A program made the translations under genes and the position numbers. The notes below the pieces were generated by a model. The model did not search any database, had not been told where the DNA came from, and saw only the letters and a list, made by a program, of their open reading frames with translations. This document shows, in pieces, positions 34,680-44,604 of a DNA stretch of 64,000 nt. Each line of letters opens with the position of its first letter. Positions within the stretch are counted from its first letter, which is position 1. Source of the DNA: Halioxenophilus sp033283405 (GTDB taxonomy: Bacteria > Pseudomonadota > Gammaproteobacteria > Pseudomonadales > Cellvibrionaceae); NCBI RefSeq assembly GCF_033283405.1, contig NZ_JAWMQR010000002.1, forward strand, positions 620,001 to 684,000. Direction: 5' to 3'.

Positions 34680-35564
34680 ATGTCCGACAGCAACCGCCGG
34701 GTAGTTGAGCTGCTCAATTTTTTGGCCGCTCACCCAACCCAGTCATTCAACCTGAGCGAGCTGGCCAGCCGCCTGGCGCTAAGCTACGGCTCAGCCCATC
34801 GGGTGCTGTCAACCTTGACCGAAGCCGGCTACCTCACCCGCCACCCGAAGCACAAAACCTATAGTCTCGGCTTGGCGCTGGCTGCCATCGGCCAGGCAAC
34901 ACTGGAACGGCACCCGGTGGTGGCCATCGCCCAGCGGGAGATGACACGTCTGGCGGAGGAGCTCGGCGTACAGTGCATTGCCAGCGCCGTCACCGGCCGA
35001 CATATGCTGTTTATTGCCAAAGCGGGCTCCTCCACCACGGCGGAGGGGGTGATCAAAACGGGGGAACAGCGGCCGCTTATGCCGCCACTTGGCCTTGGCC
35101 ACATCGCCTGGGCCAAGCAACCGGAAATTAATGCTTATTTGGATCGCGCCGGCCCCGAACTCAGCGCTCAACGACGCCAATTTCTTAACAACGCCATGGC
35201 CGTGGTGCGCGAACGCGGTTACGCAATGTCGGTATTGGAGGCGGGGATGCTGGCCTTGGCCGAAGCCATTCGCCAGCACCATGACGAGCAGCACCAGCCA
35301 GACTACTGGGCGCAGATGGCAAAGCAGGTGGCACCACTCAGCAACGATGAGATGCAACTACTCGCCCTGGAGGATTTGGCGGGAAGACGATTGAGCCACA
35401 TCTCCGCGCCGATATTTAACAGCGATGGCGAAGTGCTATTTGAGCTCTCGCTCAGTGGCCTGCCGCCCGGGCTAACCCATGTCCAAGCCACCACAATCAT
35501 CGAGCGGCTATTGGCCGTTACCGCCGTAATTACCAGTGAAAGCCACGGTCGCAAGCCCAGATAG
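34680..35564 (+). CDS. IclR family transcriptional regulator
   Basis: A 294-residue regulator. It has an N-terminal winged helix-turn-helix (about 5-65, with ELASRLALSYGSAHRVLSTL) and a C-terminal effector domain (80-285) with the GxGxxA-like LGLGHIAWA and the GMLALAEAI block. IclR proteins repress or activate catabolic operons and answer to a substrate or intermediate. It is divergent from the four-gene cluster, and the palindrome between the starts is the probable site. ATG start with AAGG nine bases upstream. Confidence 0.92.
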   Translation: MSDSNRRVVELLNFLAAHPTQSFNLSELASRLALSYGSAHRVLSTLTEAGYLTRHPKHKTYSLGLALAAIGQATLERHPVVAIAQREMTRLAEELGVQCIASAVTGRHMLFIAKAGSSTTAEGVIKTGEQRPLMPPLGLGHIAWAKQPEINAYLDRAGPELSAQRRQFLNNAMAVVRERGYAMSVLEAGMLALAEAIRQHHDEQHQPDYWAQMAKQVAPLSNDEMQLLALEDLAGRRLSHISAPIFNSDGEVLFELSLSGLPPGLTHVQATTIIERLLAVTAVITSESHGRKPR

Positions 35565-35687
35565 AGCGCTTGAGAATGCCATAATAACAAGGGTTTTCCA
35601 CGAACAGAGTTGCGGCTGACAAGCCATTTTAATTGGGTTACAGTCCCCGTCCACTCACCTTTCCACCACACCCAATGAGCAACCGTT

Positions 35688-36038
35688 ATGAGAAAACTAC
35701 TAATAAAAATAGCTGCTTTGTGCCTACCCATGGTCACCCTGGCGGAAACACCCCAGAGCAGCAAAGAGATTCTGTTAGACAACGATTCGGTGTTGGTTGT
35801 ACGCGCGATCTACGCCCCAGGCGCAGAATCGGGTATGCACACTCACGACTACCACCATCGCGTGCTCTATACGGTGAAAGGTGGTCAACTGCAACTGATC
35901 GCCAACGACAAAACAACACCAACACAGGTGATCAACCTGAGCGATGGCCAGACCGTCTACCTGCCCGCCACTACCCACAATGTGGTCAACATTGGCGAGA
36001 GCGAAGTGGTTATCGTTGAGACGGAACTGAAAAAGTAG
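35688..36038 (+). CDS. Exported cupin-domain protein
   Basis: A 116-residue protein with a signal peptide (1-19, ending TLA) and one cupin barrel. Motif 1 has HTHDYHHRVLY in place of G(x)5HxH(x)3,4E, with the Glu absent, and motif 2 is ATTHNVVNIGES. The metal His residues are present. Exported single cupins are common and mostly uncharacterised. It lies 123 bases after the IclR gene in the same direction and may be read through from it. Confidence 0.82.
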   Translation: MRKLLIKIAALCLPMVTLAETPQSSKEILLDNDSVLVVRAIYAPGAESGMHTHDYHHRVLYTVKGGQLQLIANDKTTPTQVINLSDGQTVYLPATTHNVVNIGESEVVIVETELKK

Positions 36039-36333
36039 CTCTGGTAAAGAGTAAGCTTTGCCACCAAGACGCCAACGCATTTTTAAATAGAGACCAGGCG
36101 ACGGTAATTAAAGCAGCGCAGCCAACTTAATAAAATCCGATTTTGGTAAAATCGCGCGCCTGGCTTATTAAATGGATGGCCCGGCTAAATTATTGCCCGT
36201 CGTCAAATTGTCCGCGCTATTAATTACGAGGGCCCAATTTATATTGAGAGCCCAGTAAGGGCCTAGCAGGTGGGCAAACCGAAGAAGAGGCACGGCGTGT
36301 TATAGGGCAGTTAGTAACACGCCAGTCATTAAC

Positions 36334-36603
36334 CTAGGGCCTGTTAACACTAATTTAGCACCACTGCCGGAGGTCAGTTTTTTGTCCAGCTAGGCGCCAG
36401 ACGTGCCATGTAGTGAGCCTACCTAAGCGGCTGGCAACAACGCTGGGCAAAAAACTGGCCCCTGCCCGAAGGGTTGAGCCTGAAATGAGCTAGCTCGTTG
36501 TTGCTCACCGCTGATTTGGGCCCACCAAACTACGCGGCTCGCGCCTAGATCGAGCTCATTTCAAGATCAACAGAGGTGCTAAATTAGTGTTAACAGGCCC
36601 TAG
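36334..36603. mobile_element. MITE-like inverted-repeat element
   Basis: A 270-bp non-coding element. Its ends are perfect inverted repeats of 25 bases starting GGCCTGTTAACACTAA (36338-36362) and its complement (36575-36599). A CTAG lies outside each end and fits a YTAR-type four-base target duplication as made by IS5-group transposases. Inside are two more inverted pairs: 36373-36389 with 36443-36459 (GTCAGTTTTTTGTC-like arms), and TGAAATGAGCT at 36480-36490 with AGCTCATTTCA near 36553-36563. The whole can fold into a branched structure. No transposase gene is present. A single end recurs at 60475-60504. Confidence 0.75.
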
Positions 36604-36604
36604 G

Positions 36605-37356
36605 CTCACCGGATAATCCTTTCTCCCAACCACCTTTTTACCCGCCAATTTATTACCCACCAACTCCTTTACCGAAATCCGGGGAGCCCTCTTTGGATAG
36701 CCGCTACCCATAGACTGTTATTTATGACAGGTAATTAGAGCGGTACGCTCTCCCACAGACCAACCAACTGGCGTGGCAATCGGCTTTTTAGCCAATAGCA
36801 GAGATGATCCAAATCAAACAAACGTCGATTTAAGCGACTGATGGCTAATTTTTTTGAATATAGACCTTAGTAGCAAGACCAAAGAGATAACGAACTTTTG
36901 CGGCAAAAAAAGATTTAAAAAAACTATCACGTAAAAACGTATCGTCAGCCCAAAATGTAAAGATAGAGTTAAGTTTTATTAACAAACAAGTTAAGTCGGT
37001 CTTAATTTAGCCAACTTTAAATAGCAAAGTATTTATTTACCACCTGCAGCTCGCAGAAAAACAAAAATATTTATAGCCAATTAGAATTTGCCCGCCCCCA
37101 GCTGAAATCCTAATCAGTTGATTTTAACTATCGAGCTCACTCAATAAACGCCTCAAGTCCGGCTAAACCCAGAATTGAGCCATTTGAATAACAGCGATGG
37201 CTGTCTAATATTGAATCTAGAACCCTAGTTCAAAATAACCACATCGGGCTTGTGGTAAACATTCGAATATTTCAGGACAAGTAGCACAAATGGCCTCGCA
37301 GCCAAACACCAATACCGTATCTCTTTGGGCTCACAACCTGTGGGGCAGTCTCGACA
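36605..37356. other. AT-rich intergenic region before the c-di-GMP gene
   Basis: About 750 bases with no secure gene; 36830-37060 is very AT-rich. A 26-codon frame at 37290-37370 overlaps the start of the GGDEF-EAL gene in another reading frame and could be a leader peptide. A 94-codon minus-strand frame at 37225-37509 is a shadow. Confidence 0.45.
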
Positions 37357-39426
37357 TTGAAATCGTTTGATATTCAGCAGCAGCTTGCGTCTATTCTCGC
37401 TACCACCAACGATGCCATTATCATCACGGACGTCGATGGTTTGATCAGCAGCTGGAATAGCGGCGCTGAAACGATGTTTGGTTACCGACCAGAAGAGATG
37501 CTCGGGCAAACCAGCGCCAGGCTCCTACCCGGCGATTGCCTCGAGCAGGAGGCGCAATGGTCGGCCCAGATAGCTATTGGCGAAACACCGGCACCGGTAC
37601 GCACCCTCCGCTTACACAAAGATGGCCACACAATTAATATCTCCGCCACCACCTGTGCCATTAAAGATCAACAGGGCAATCTGGGACTAGCAATTATTGC
37701 CCGGGACATCAGCCATGAGGTTGAGCTGGAGCTGCAGGCGAGACGTTTCCAGGCACTGATCATGGATTGTGACGATGCCATTATCAGTAAAACCACCAAC
37801 GGACTGGTCACCAGCTGGAACCGCGGCGCTGAACAGATTTTTGGTTACAGCGCCATTGAGATGATCGGCCAGCCCATGCTCAAATTATTTCCGGCAGACC
37901 GCGCCGATGAAGAAGATTTCATATTGACAGAAATCAGCCAAGGTCGGCGAGTGGATCACTTCCACACCCAAAGGCTCAGTAAATACGGCCAGTTAATCGA
38001 TGTTGCAGTAACCCTATCGCCCATTAAAGACGCCGATGGCAAAATCGTTGGCGTATCCAAAATTGCGCGGGACATCTCCCATCAGGTTCGCGCCAGCGAA
38101 GCCCTCAGACGGCGCAGCCAGTCAGACGGATTAACCGGCCTATTAACCCGTCGCTCCTTTGTGGAGCAACTGGCCAATGAGATTGATCAGTGCCAGATAA
38201 CCAATGCTGGCTTCGCCCTGCTCTACATTGATCTGGACAAGTTTAAAAACATTAATGATAAGTTAGGCCATGATTTTGGTGACCTCGTTATTAAACATGT
38301 CGCCCAGCAGTTGATTAACACGCTCCGCAAAGAGGATCTGATTGGCCGCATTGGCGGTGATGAATTTTTAGTGCTGCTACCTTCGGTGACTAACCGCCAC
38401 GATGCCTCGCATATCGCCGCCAAAATTATCAAGGTGCTGCACCAACCGTTTGAGGTGAACAACGTCAGCGTCATTATTTCGGCCAGTGCCGGGATATCAC
38501 TCTTCCCTGCCCACGGTAAAAGTGCCAAAGATCTGATTGCTTATGCCGACTACGCCTTGTACGAGTCCAAGAGAACCGGCCGTAATACCTACCGGTTGTA
38601 TGATACCTACATGCAAACCACCATCTCCCGCAACCAGCAGATTGCCAAGGATCTGCCACTTGCCATACAGGGCCAACAACTGCATCTGGTGTACCAGCCG
38701 ATCGTAGCCCTGGCCAGTGGCAAAGTTGCCAAATCCGAGGCCCTTATTCGCTGGCGCCATCCGGAACTGGGGCTGGTCAGCCCGGCTGAATTTATTCCGG
38801 TGGCCGAGGAGAATGGTGTGATTTGCGACATCGGCGAGTGGGTATTTGAATCTGCCGTTGCCACCCTAACCGAGTGGACCAAACGCTTCGGCAAAGATTT
38901 TCAAATCAGCATCAATAAGTCGCCGGTACAATTTCGCGCCGAAGACCAGGCGCCACTGCGCTGGAGCAAATATCTGCAAAATCAAGGCTTGTCGTGTAAA
39001 AATCTGATCGTCGAAATTACCGAAAACAGTTTAATGGCCAACGCCGGCGTCACTGGTAAAAAATTACGCGACTTCGCCCACCTGGGCATCGAAATTGCCA
39101 TAGACGATTTTGGCACCGGCTACTCATCGCTCGCCTACATCAACCGCTTTAATCTCGACTACATCAAAATTGATCGCACTTTTATTCGTCGTATAGAGAC
39201 ACACACCAACGACTTTGTTGTGTGCGAGGGGATCATTCTACTGGCACACAAACTCGGCCTGAAAGTGGTTGCCGAAGGGGTGGAGACAGAGCAACAGCAT
39301 CGCATGCTGCAAGACATAGGCTGCGACTACGGTCAGGGTTACTGGTACTCAAAGCCCTTGGCACCAGCAGAGTTCGAAGCATTTTATTTTAGTGATAATA
39401 CACGCAAACTTTACGCCGAGCCCTAA
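37357..39426 (+). CDS. PAS-PAS-GGDEF-EAL cyclic-di-GMP signalling protein
   Basis: A 689-residue cytosolic protein starting at TTG. PAS domain 1 is at about 8-118 and PAS 2 at about 130-245, each ending in ARDISH. The GGDEF domain (255-415) has RKED (324-327), a c-di-GMP inhibitory I-site, five residues before GGDEF (333-337), so diguanylate cyclase activity is likely intact. The EAL domain (from about 440) has SEALIRW, the Asn in SINKS, EITENSL, AIDDFGTGYSS, IKIDRTF and EGVETEQ, all the metal and catalytic residues, so phosphodiesterase activity is also likely. There is no membrane segment. The degenerate EAL protein gene follows 100 bases downstream. Confidence 0.93.
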   Translation: MKSFDIQQQLASILATTNDAIIITDVDGLISSWNSGAETMFGYRPEEMLGQTSARLLPGDCLEQEAQWSAQIAIGETPAPVRTLRLHKDGHTINISATTCAIKDQQGNLGLAIIARDISHEVELELQARRFQALIMDCDDAIISKTTNGLVTSWNRGAEQIFGYSAIEMIGQPMLKLFPADRADEEDFILTEISQGRRVDHFHTQRLSKYGQLIDVAVTLSPIKDADGKIVGVSKIARDISHQVRASEALRRRSQSDGLTGLLTRRSFVEQLANEIDQCQITNAGFALLYIDLDKFKNINDKLGHDFGDLVIKHVAQQLINTLRKEDLIGRIGGDEFLVLLPSVTNRHDASHIAAKIIKVLHQPFEVNNVSVIISASAGISLFPAHGKSAKDLIAYADYALYESKRTGRNTYRLYDTYMQTTISRNQQIAKDLPLAIQGQQLHLVYQPIVALASGKVAKSEALIRWRHPELGLVSPAEFIPVAEENGVICDIGEWVFESAVATLTEWTKRFGKDFQISINKSPVQFRAEDQAPLRWSKYLQNQGLSCKNLIVEITENSLMANAGVTGKKLRDFAHLGIEIAIDDFGTGYSSLAYINRFNLDYIKIDRTFIRRIETHTNDFVVCEGIILLAHKLGLKVVAEGVETEQQHRMLQDIGCDYGQGYWYSKPLAPAEFEAFYFSDNTRKLYAEP

Positions 39427-39528
39427 CGATTCGGCGAGTGACCGTTAAATGAAATTGAGCAATGCAGAGACGCCGCTAGCTCTGTCAAGCACGACATCAA
39501 CTGCTCGTTAAATAGGAGTTACCAGAGC

Positions 39529-41484
39529 ATGTCCAGTCGCAACGCCGCCACCGACAACATTGATGAGTTTGTGGTTAAAAATCTGATTAAAAATGAAGAT
39601 TTTTTTCTGGTTTATCAAAAAAAAGTCTCCATTGGCGACCCCTCCGAAGTGGTCGGCATGGAGGGCTTGCTACGCTTAAAAACAAAAGGCTTTGAATCAC
39701 AATCGCCACTGGTTTTTCTGCCGGTCTTTAAACGCATGGGGCTTTTCCCAACTCTGACCCTATCGATGATCGATAAGTTAGTTGGCGACTGGAAGAGTTG
39801 CAGCACCACCGGCCTGGAGCCAAACATCACCATCAATATTGATTTGGCTCTGTTTGAAGATCTCGCCTTTATCGACAAGCTGCTGGCCCGCCTGGAGCGC
39901 TCGTCTATGCCACTGGCGAAGCTGACGGTGGACATTATTGAGAGCAGCACCCTGCAGGCACTGGAGCGGGCGCAAGCGGGGCTGTCGCTGTTGAAAGGCG
40001 CCGGCAGTAAACTGGCTATAGAGGCGACCGGCAATGCCGAACTGCTTGAAAACTGGCCGGAGCGCAATCAGATTGACGAGATAAAATTACCGCGCTTCTT
40101 CTTTGGCGACCCGCAAAATAATCTGGAGAACCGCGCACATATCCAACGCTATCGCGCGATTGCCGACTCAATCAATGCCGAACTGACCGCCGTTGGTGTG
40201 GAGAGCGCCGAAGAGACCAACTACTTGGCATCATTGGGCGTTAACTCGGCACAAGGCTTTATGTTCGGCCGGCCATCGCCGCTAAGCGCTATGGACCAGA
40301 ACTCTCATTTCGCCTGTAGCTATAACCTGGATTGCAATATTGTCCTGGTGGAACACAACCTGGGCTTTCGCGGCAACCTGGTCAGTTTTCTGCCGCACGG
40401 CTTTAGAGTGACCACGGTCAACGGCGAGCATTTAAGCGCAGACGAAATCATCAAACTCAACGCCGACCTGCTGATCTTTGAGGTCGACGCCCCCGACAAT
40501 CGCGCGTTCCAGCTATTGGATGACCTCTCCACACGCGACGACTTTGACGGCAGTTCAACCCTGGTGGTCGCCAAAAGTGACGATAAAAATCTCTACCTGC
40601 GCTGCTATGAAGCCGGTGTCTATGCCTTCATCCATCAATCCATGCCGGTGATGGAGACCCTGGCCATCATCAACCGCTCACTCAACGCCCGGGCAGCCAA
40701 TCGCAAAATATCCCAAATGGCAAAAAGCTCCTCTGAGCTGGCCATGCAGTCCATGCGCGACGCTGCCAATTACGGTGAGATTGTGCAACTGATGAAAGCG
40801 ATCTGTGCCGCCAACGATGAGCAAGAGATCTCGAAAGCGCTGTTTCGTTACATGCACCAGCACAACCTGCTGGCCAGTGTGGTCTTTTTTGATGGCGACC
40901 GCGTCACCAGTTACGACTCCAAACATATTCACTGCCGGCCCACCGAGCTCAACGTATTTGAGGTACTACGCGATAAAGGCCGGCTCTACGAGTTTGGCAA
41001 CCGCATCGTGGTCAACGGTAAGCTGTGCTCTTTTCTGATCAAAAATCTGCCGCAGGATCCAGCCGAAAAAGGTCAGATCCGCGACTATGTTGCCGCCATT
41101 ATTGAATGTATGGATGCCCGCTACGAATGCATCATCCAGGCGAGCGCCATCGAACGGGCAGTGGAGGATTTAATGTCTATCTCGCTTACCGCGGTAACCC
41201 AGGTTGAGGCCTCCAGCAATCTGCGCCTGGAGATGATCGATACCCTAAACACCGAAATCGGGCTCAGTTTCCATCTGTTGGACCTCACCATCGAGCAGGA
41301 GAATTACCTGAAGAATCTGGTGAGCAAGTTCCTAAACGAGCACAGCTGGCAGGAGGACGCCTCCTCACATCTGGTGGAACGACTGCAAACCACGGTAGAA
41401 CACCTCTCGCTACTCACCAAACACAAAGAGCCGGCAACGGTTGCCGGCGACGACAACCTGGACGATGACGTCGAGTTATTTTAA
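39529..41484 (+). CDS. Degenerate EAL-domain protein with receiver-like domain
   Basis: A 651-residue protein. Residues 20-260 form an EAL fold in which EAL is EGL (45-47). ITINIDL keeps the Asn and VGVESAEE the later Glu. The DDFGTG motif is replaced by IEATGN, so two metal-binding Asp residues are gone and phosphodiesterase activity is unlikely. A receiver-like region follows (about 270-390, NIVLVEHN to INRSL), also lacking the usual phospho-Asp context. The C-terminal 250 residues are helical and unknown. It is probably a c-di-GMP-binding or protein-partner regulator. ATG start; the gene follows the complete GGDEF-EAL gene and is probably co-transcribed. Confidence 0.88.
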   Translation: MSSRNAATDNIDEFVVKNLIKNEDFFLVYQKKVSIGDPSEVVGMEGLLRLKTKGFESQSPLVFLPVFKRMGLFPTLTLSMIDKLVGDWKSCSTTGLEPNITINIDLALFEDLAFIDKLLARLERSSMPLAKLTVDIIESSTLQALERAQAGLSLLKGAGSKLAIEATGNAELLENWPERNQIDEIKLPRFFFGDPQNNLENRAHIQRYRAIADSINAELTAVGVESAEETNYLASLGVNSAQGFMFGRPSPLSAMDQNSHFACSYNLDCNIVLVEHNLGFRGNLVSFLPHGFRVTTVNGEHLSADEIIKLNADLLIFEVDAPDNRAFQLLDDLSTRDDFDGSSTLVVAKSDDKNLYLRCYEAGVYAFIHQSMPVMETLAIINRSLNARAANRKISQMAKSSSELAMQSMRDAANYGEIVQLMKAICAANDEQEISKALFRYMHQHNLLASVVFFDGDRVTSYDSKHIHCRPTELNVFEVLRDKGRLYEFGNRIVVNGKLCSFLIKNLPQDPAEKGQIRDYVAAIIECMDARYECIIQASAIERAVEDLMSISLTAVTQVEASSNLRLEMIDTLNTEIGLSFHLLDLTIEQENYLKNLVSKFLNEHSWQEDASSHLVERLQTTVEHLSLLTKHKEPATVAGDDNLDDDVELF

Positions 41485-41566
41485 TCCTTAAGCCGACTTA
41501 GCTCGCCGGTTAAACCGGCACCGGCCAGTCAACTCAGAAGCTTTTACTACCGCTATTTATTCCCCG

Positions 41567-41592
41567 GCGGGCCAGCGGCCACTCTGGCCCGC
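41567..41592 (+). terminator. Possible terminator hairpin
   Basis: GCGGGCCAG-loop-CTGGCCCGC, nine paired bases, about 80 bases after the degenerate EAL gene. No clear T-run follows, so this is tentative. Confidence 0.4.
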
Positions 41593-41691
41593 ACTTTCGC
41601 ATACCCGGCCGAGCCATTACTATGGCCCCTCATCGCTTAAACACCGGTGGCCACACGCAGCCGGGCACAAGCCAACCGAGTCTTCTTCACT

Positions 41692-42438
41692 ATGTTCTAT
41701 CGCCTGCTCCAACTGGTGGCCGCCCTATGTCTGGCACTCACCTTAGCGGATTGCACCAACACACTCTCACCGGCTATACCGCCGGCGGGGTACAGCGCGG
41801 CACACAACACTCCAGACGATGCCGCACCACTACGACAGTGGTACGCCATACGCTTGCGAATCGCCGCCGACGAGGGGGGGAATATTCGCTGGGATATGGA
41901 TCCGCTGCTAGCCCATGAGCTGTTCGCCAAGCTGATCGACCAGCACTATGAGGCGCTGCCGTTGTGGCGGTTTCACCGCCGGGCCGGCTCGGATGCGGCC
42001 GGCCATCAATTCAGCTTTCTATTTTTTACCGATGCGCAGACCGCCACCAATCTGTTTGCCCAGATCCAAAACAATGGCTTGGTCGAGCAGGCACTGGCCG
42101 CCGGCTACTTAACGCAAGTGATTACCCAAAGCGAGGCCTACCCCGACGCCGAAAATCTGGCCGCCACCAGCGATCAACACTGGTCACCCTCTCTGCAGGC
42201 GCAGTGGCCACTGTTTATTATGGGCGTCAGTGCCACCTGGTTAGGCATGGTCGATGACGCACTGCCAGCCGCAACAGTAGAGGAGGAGAGTTTCGAACAG
42301 CTGCTGGCGCGTTACCACAGCGCCAATGAGCAGGTCAGTGAAATCTGGCGCAATGAAGGGCAGCACGCCTTCTTCCACCACATCAGCGCCATCTTTGGCT
42401 ACCAGCCGATCTTATTTGGTAATTTAATTCAGTTCTGA
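41692..42438 (+). CDS. Lipoprotein of unknown function
   Basis: A 248-residue protein. I take the ATG at 41692 because a lipoprotein signal then follows, with the lipobox LADC (Cys20). An upstream frame to 41647 has no hydrophobic start. The body has FHRRAGSDAAGHQFSFLFFTD and ends ISAIFGYQPILFGNLIQF, and it is rich in Trp and Leu. I recognise no family. It converges with the phosphate transporter gene. No strong ribosome site was seen. Confidence 0.6.
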   Translation: MFYRLLQLVAALCLALTLADCTNTLSPAIPPAGYSAAHNTPDDAAPLRQWYAIRLRIAADEGGNIRWDMDPLLAHELFAKLIDQHYEALPLWRFHRRAGSDAAGHQFSFLFFTDAQTATNLFAQIQNNGLVEQALAAGYLTQVITQSEAYPDAENLAATSDQHWSPSLQAQWPLFIMGVSATWLGMVDDALPAATVEEESFEQLLARYHSANEQVSEIWRNEGQHAFFHHISAIFGYQPILFGNLIQF

Positions 42439-42494
42439 CCCGCTCGCCGGCCAACCAACGAGTGAGTACAGGTAGGCGGGAATATTCCGGCCGC

Positions 42495-44099
42495 TTAGAA
42501 AATGCTCTGCAGCACCAGGAAACAGAGAGAGGCCAAGAGGGCGGCGGCGGGCAGCGTGATCACCCAAGCCAGTGCTATCGGCTTCATCAACCCCCAGTTA
42601 GCCTGCCGGTTAACCAAACCCACCCCCAGAACCGCCCCAATCAAAATATGGGTACTCGAGACAGGCAGGCCCAGCAGTGAGGCCAGCATCACCACTACCG
42701 CAGCAGAAAGCTCGGCGGAAAAGCCGGACGCTGGGTGCATTTTGGTAAGGTTGTGGCCCACCGTTTGAATCACCTCTTTACCGATAAACCAAAGGCCGAC
42801 AATCAGTGCCACACCAAAGGTAAGCATGGCCACCGAAGGGATGCCGGCCGAGGAGCCAATCTGGCCGGTTTTCAATACCTCCAAAATGGCGGCAAAAGGG
42901 CCAATGGCATTGGCGATATCGTTAGAGCCGTGGCTGAAGGCAAAGCCGGAGGCAGTGAATACCTGCATCCAACTGAACATCAGAAAGGTGGAGCGCTCCA
43001 GGTCGGAGCTCTTTAAGGTTTTAGCAAAGACAAAGGTGGCCAGCCAGATTACCGCACCTACCATCGCCATCACCAGGAAGTTACTGAGGGTGGATAGCCC
43101 CAGGTGCATGTGTTTCAGACCTTTGAACAGCATCATGGCGGTGATCACCATACCGCCCAGGGCGGCAATCAGCGGTACCCAGTTCTCCAGCGCTTTATAG
43201 GCCGCGATGGAGGTGGCGCGCTGTTCTATGTGGTGCAGCTCACGAAAGTATTCAGATTCCAGGTCGGAGGCATCAAAATCCCGGTCCTGCCAGACAACCG
43301 CGTCGCGGGCCATGGCACCGGCGTAGGCTACCTGTTGCAGCTCTCCCAACCGCTCAAATGCCTCCTTATGTTGTTCTCGGTGCGCTTTTTTCTCCTGGCG
43401 GATTCCATTTAGCGCCAGAGAAGCCTGCTCGTTGTAGCGCAGGATGTGATCTTTGATGGTTCTGAACAACACATAGGAGACCAACCCGCCCAACAACGGT
43501 GACAGCACCCAGGAGATAGCAATTTGACCAATCTTACTCCAGCGCACCAACGCCCAAGGGGAGCCGGCGTCGGAGAGCATCCCTCCTAGAGTCACCGAGC
43601 CACCGACAATACCGCCGATAATGGCGTGGGTGGTAGAGACCGGCCAGCCCATTTTGGTGGCGATCAACAACCAGACAGCCGCCGCCAGCAGAGCCGACAT
43701 CATGATGTAGACAAACTGCATCGGCTCCAGGTGTACCGAGGAGAGATCGACAATGCCCTTACGAATGGTCTCGGTCACTTCACCGCCAGCAATCACCGCA
43801 CCACTCACCTCAAAAATAGCCGCCACCAGCAACGCCTGCTTGATGGTGAGCGTGCCGGCACCGACGCTGGTACCAAAGGAGTTGGCGACATCGTTACCGC
43901 CAATAGTGAAGGCCATAAATAGGCCGAACAGCGATGCCAGAAAAAAGAGCAACACGTGGTTATATTCTGTGTAGGCCAAGCCCCAATAGAGGAAGTAGCC
44001 AGCGAAGCCGAGCATCAGGCACGCAAAGAAGAGGCTAAATTTGGAGATACCGGGTGAAACTGTGGCCAGAGGAGAGCCGAAAGAAGAGTGATTAGCCAT
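42495..44099 (-). CDS. PiT-family inorganic phosphate transporter
   Basis: A 534-residue membrane protein with the duplicated PiT signature: GGNDVANSFGTSVGAGTLT in the first half and FSHGSNDIANAIGPFAA in the second. A large hydrophilic loop, about residues 220-320 with charged helices, separates the halves. PiT carriers take up phosphate, often as metal-phosphate, with H+ or Na+. The ATG at 44099 has AAGG six bases upstream; a TTG five codons before is less likely. No PhoU-like partner gene is next to it. Confidence 0.92.
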   Translation of the reverse strand: MANHSSFGSPLATVSPGISKFSLFFACLMLGFAGYFLYWGLAYTEYNHVLLFFLASLFGLFMAFTIGGNDVANSFGTSVGAGTLTIKQALLVAAIFEVSGAVIAGGEVTETIRKGIVDLSSVHLEPMQFVYIMMSALLAAAVWLLIATKMGWPVSTTHAIIGGIVGGSVTLGGMLSDAGSPWALVRWSKIGQIAISWVLSPLLGGLVSYVLFRTIKDHILRYNEQASLALNGIRQEKKAHREQHKEAFERLGELQQVAYAGAMARDAVVWQDRDFDASDLESEYFRELHHIEQRATSIAAYKALENWVPLIAALGGMVITAMMLFKGLKHMHLGLSTLSNFLVMAMVGAVIWLATFVFAKTLKSSDLERSTFLMFSWMQVFTASGFAFSHGSNDIANAIGPFAAILEVLKTGQIGSSAGIPSVAMLTFGVALIVGLWFIGKEVIQTVGHNLTKMHPASGFSAELSAAVVVMLASLLGLPVSSTHILIGAVLGVGLVNRQANWGLMKPIALAWVITLPAAALLASLCFLVLQSIF

Positions 44100-44604
44100 A
44101 CCGCGCCTTAACAAACCAACATTCTGCAGGTGGTTACCAGTGACAAATAGGTGTAGATATTAATAACCTGTTTGTTACAAAAAGATGACAATGCGACAGG
44201 CAATGCTCACTAACCCGCGCATTAGCGGGCGATTCCACCCGATACATCCCACGTCCCGGTCACCGGGCCGGCATTATAGCCTGATTCCCATCAGAGGTGG
44301 CTCCCAAATCAGAAGCCTTACCGAGCCTGTGCCATCCCAAAACAGTCGTCTCTCCCCGCTGACACACAAAAGCAAGATACTCGTGACATACTTGACCCAA
44401 GCGGCTAGCAGAGTTGCCTGGGGAACCACATCGCAGCGACGGCAACAACACCCGCGACTGACCCGCTAGACCCAACGCCAACAACCAGTGACAGGGCAAG
44501 CACCGCAGTCGGTAATCCAGCTGGCGCGCGCTGGCACAACCTGTGCGTGGTGCACCGCCAACAGTGCAATAGATTAATTTGGTTAATTCCGCAGTAAGGT
44601 TTCA
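44100..44604. other. Intergenic region with no gene seen
   Basis: Between divergent genes. A small hairpin CCCGC-GCATTA-GCGGG lies near 44216-44231 in the phosphate transporter leader. Nothing else was recognised. Confidence 0.4.
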
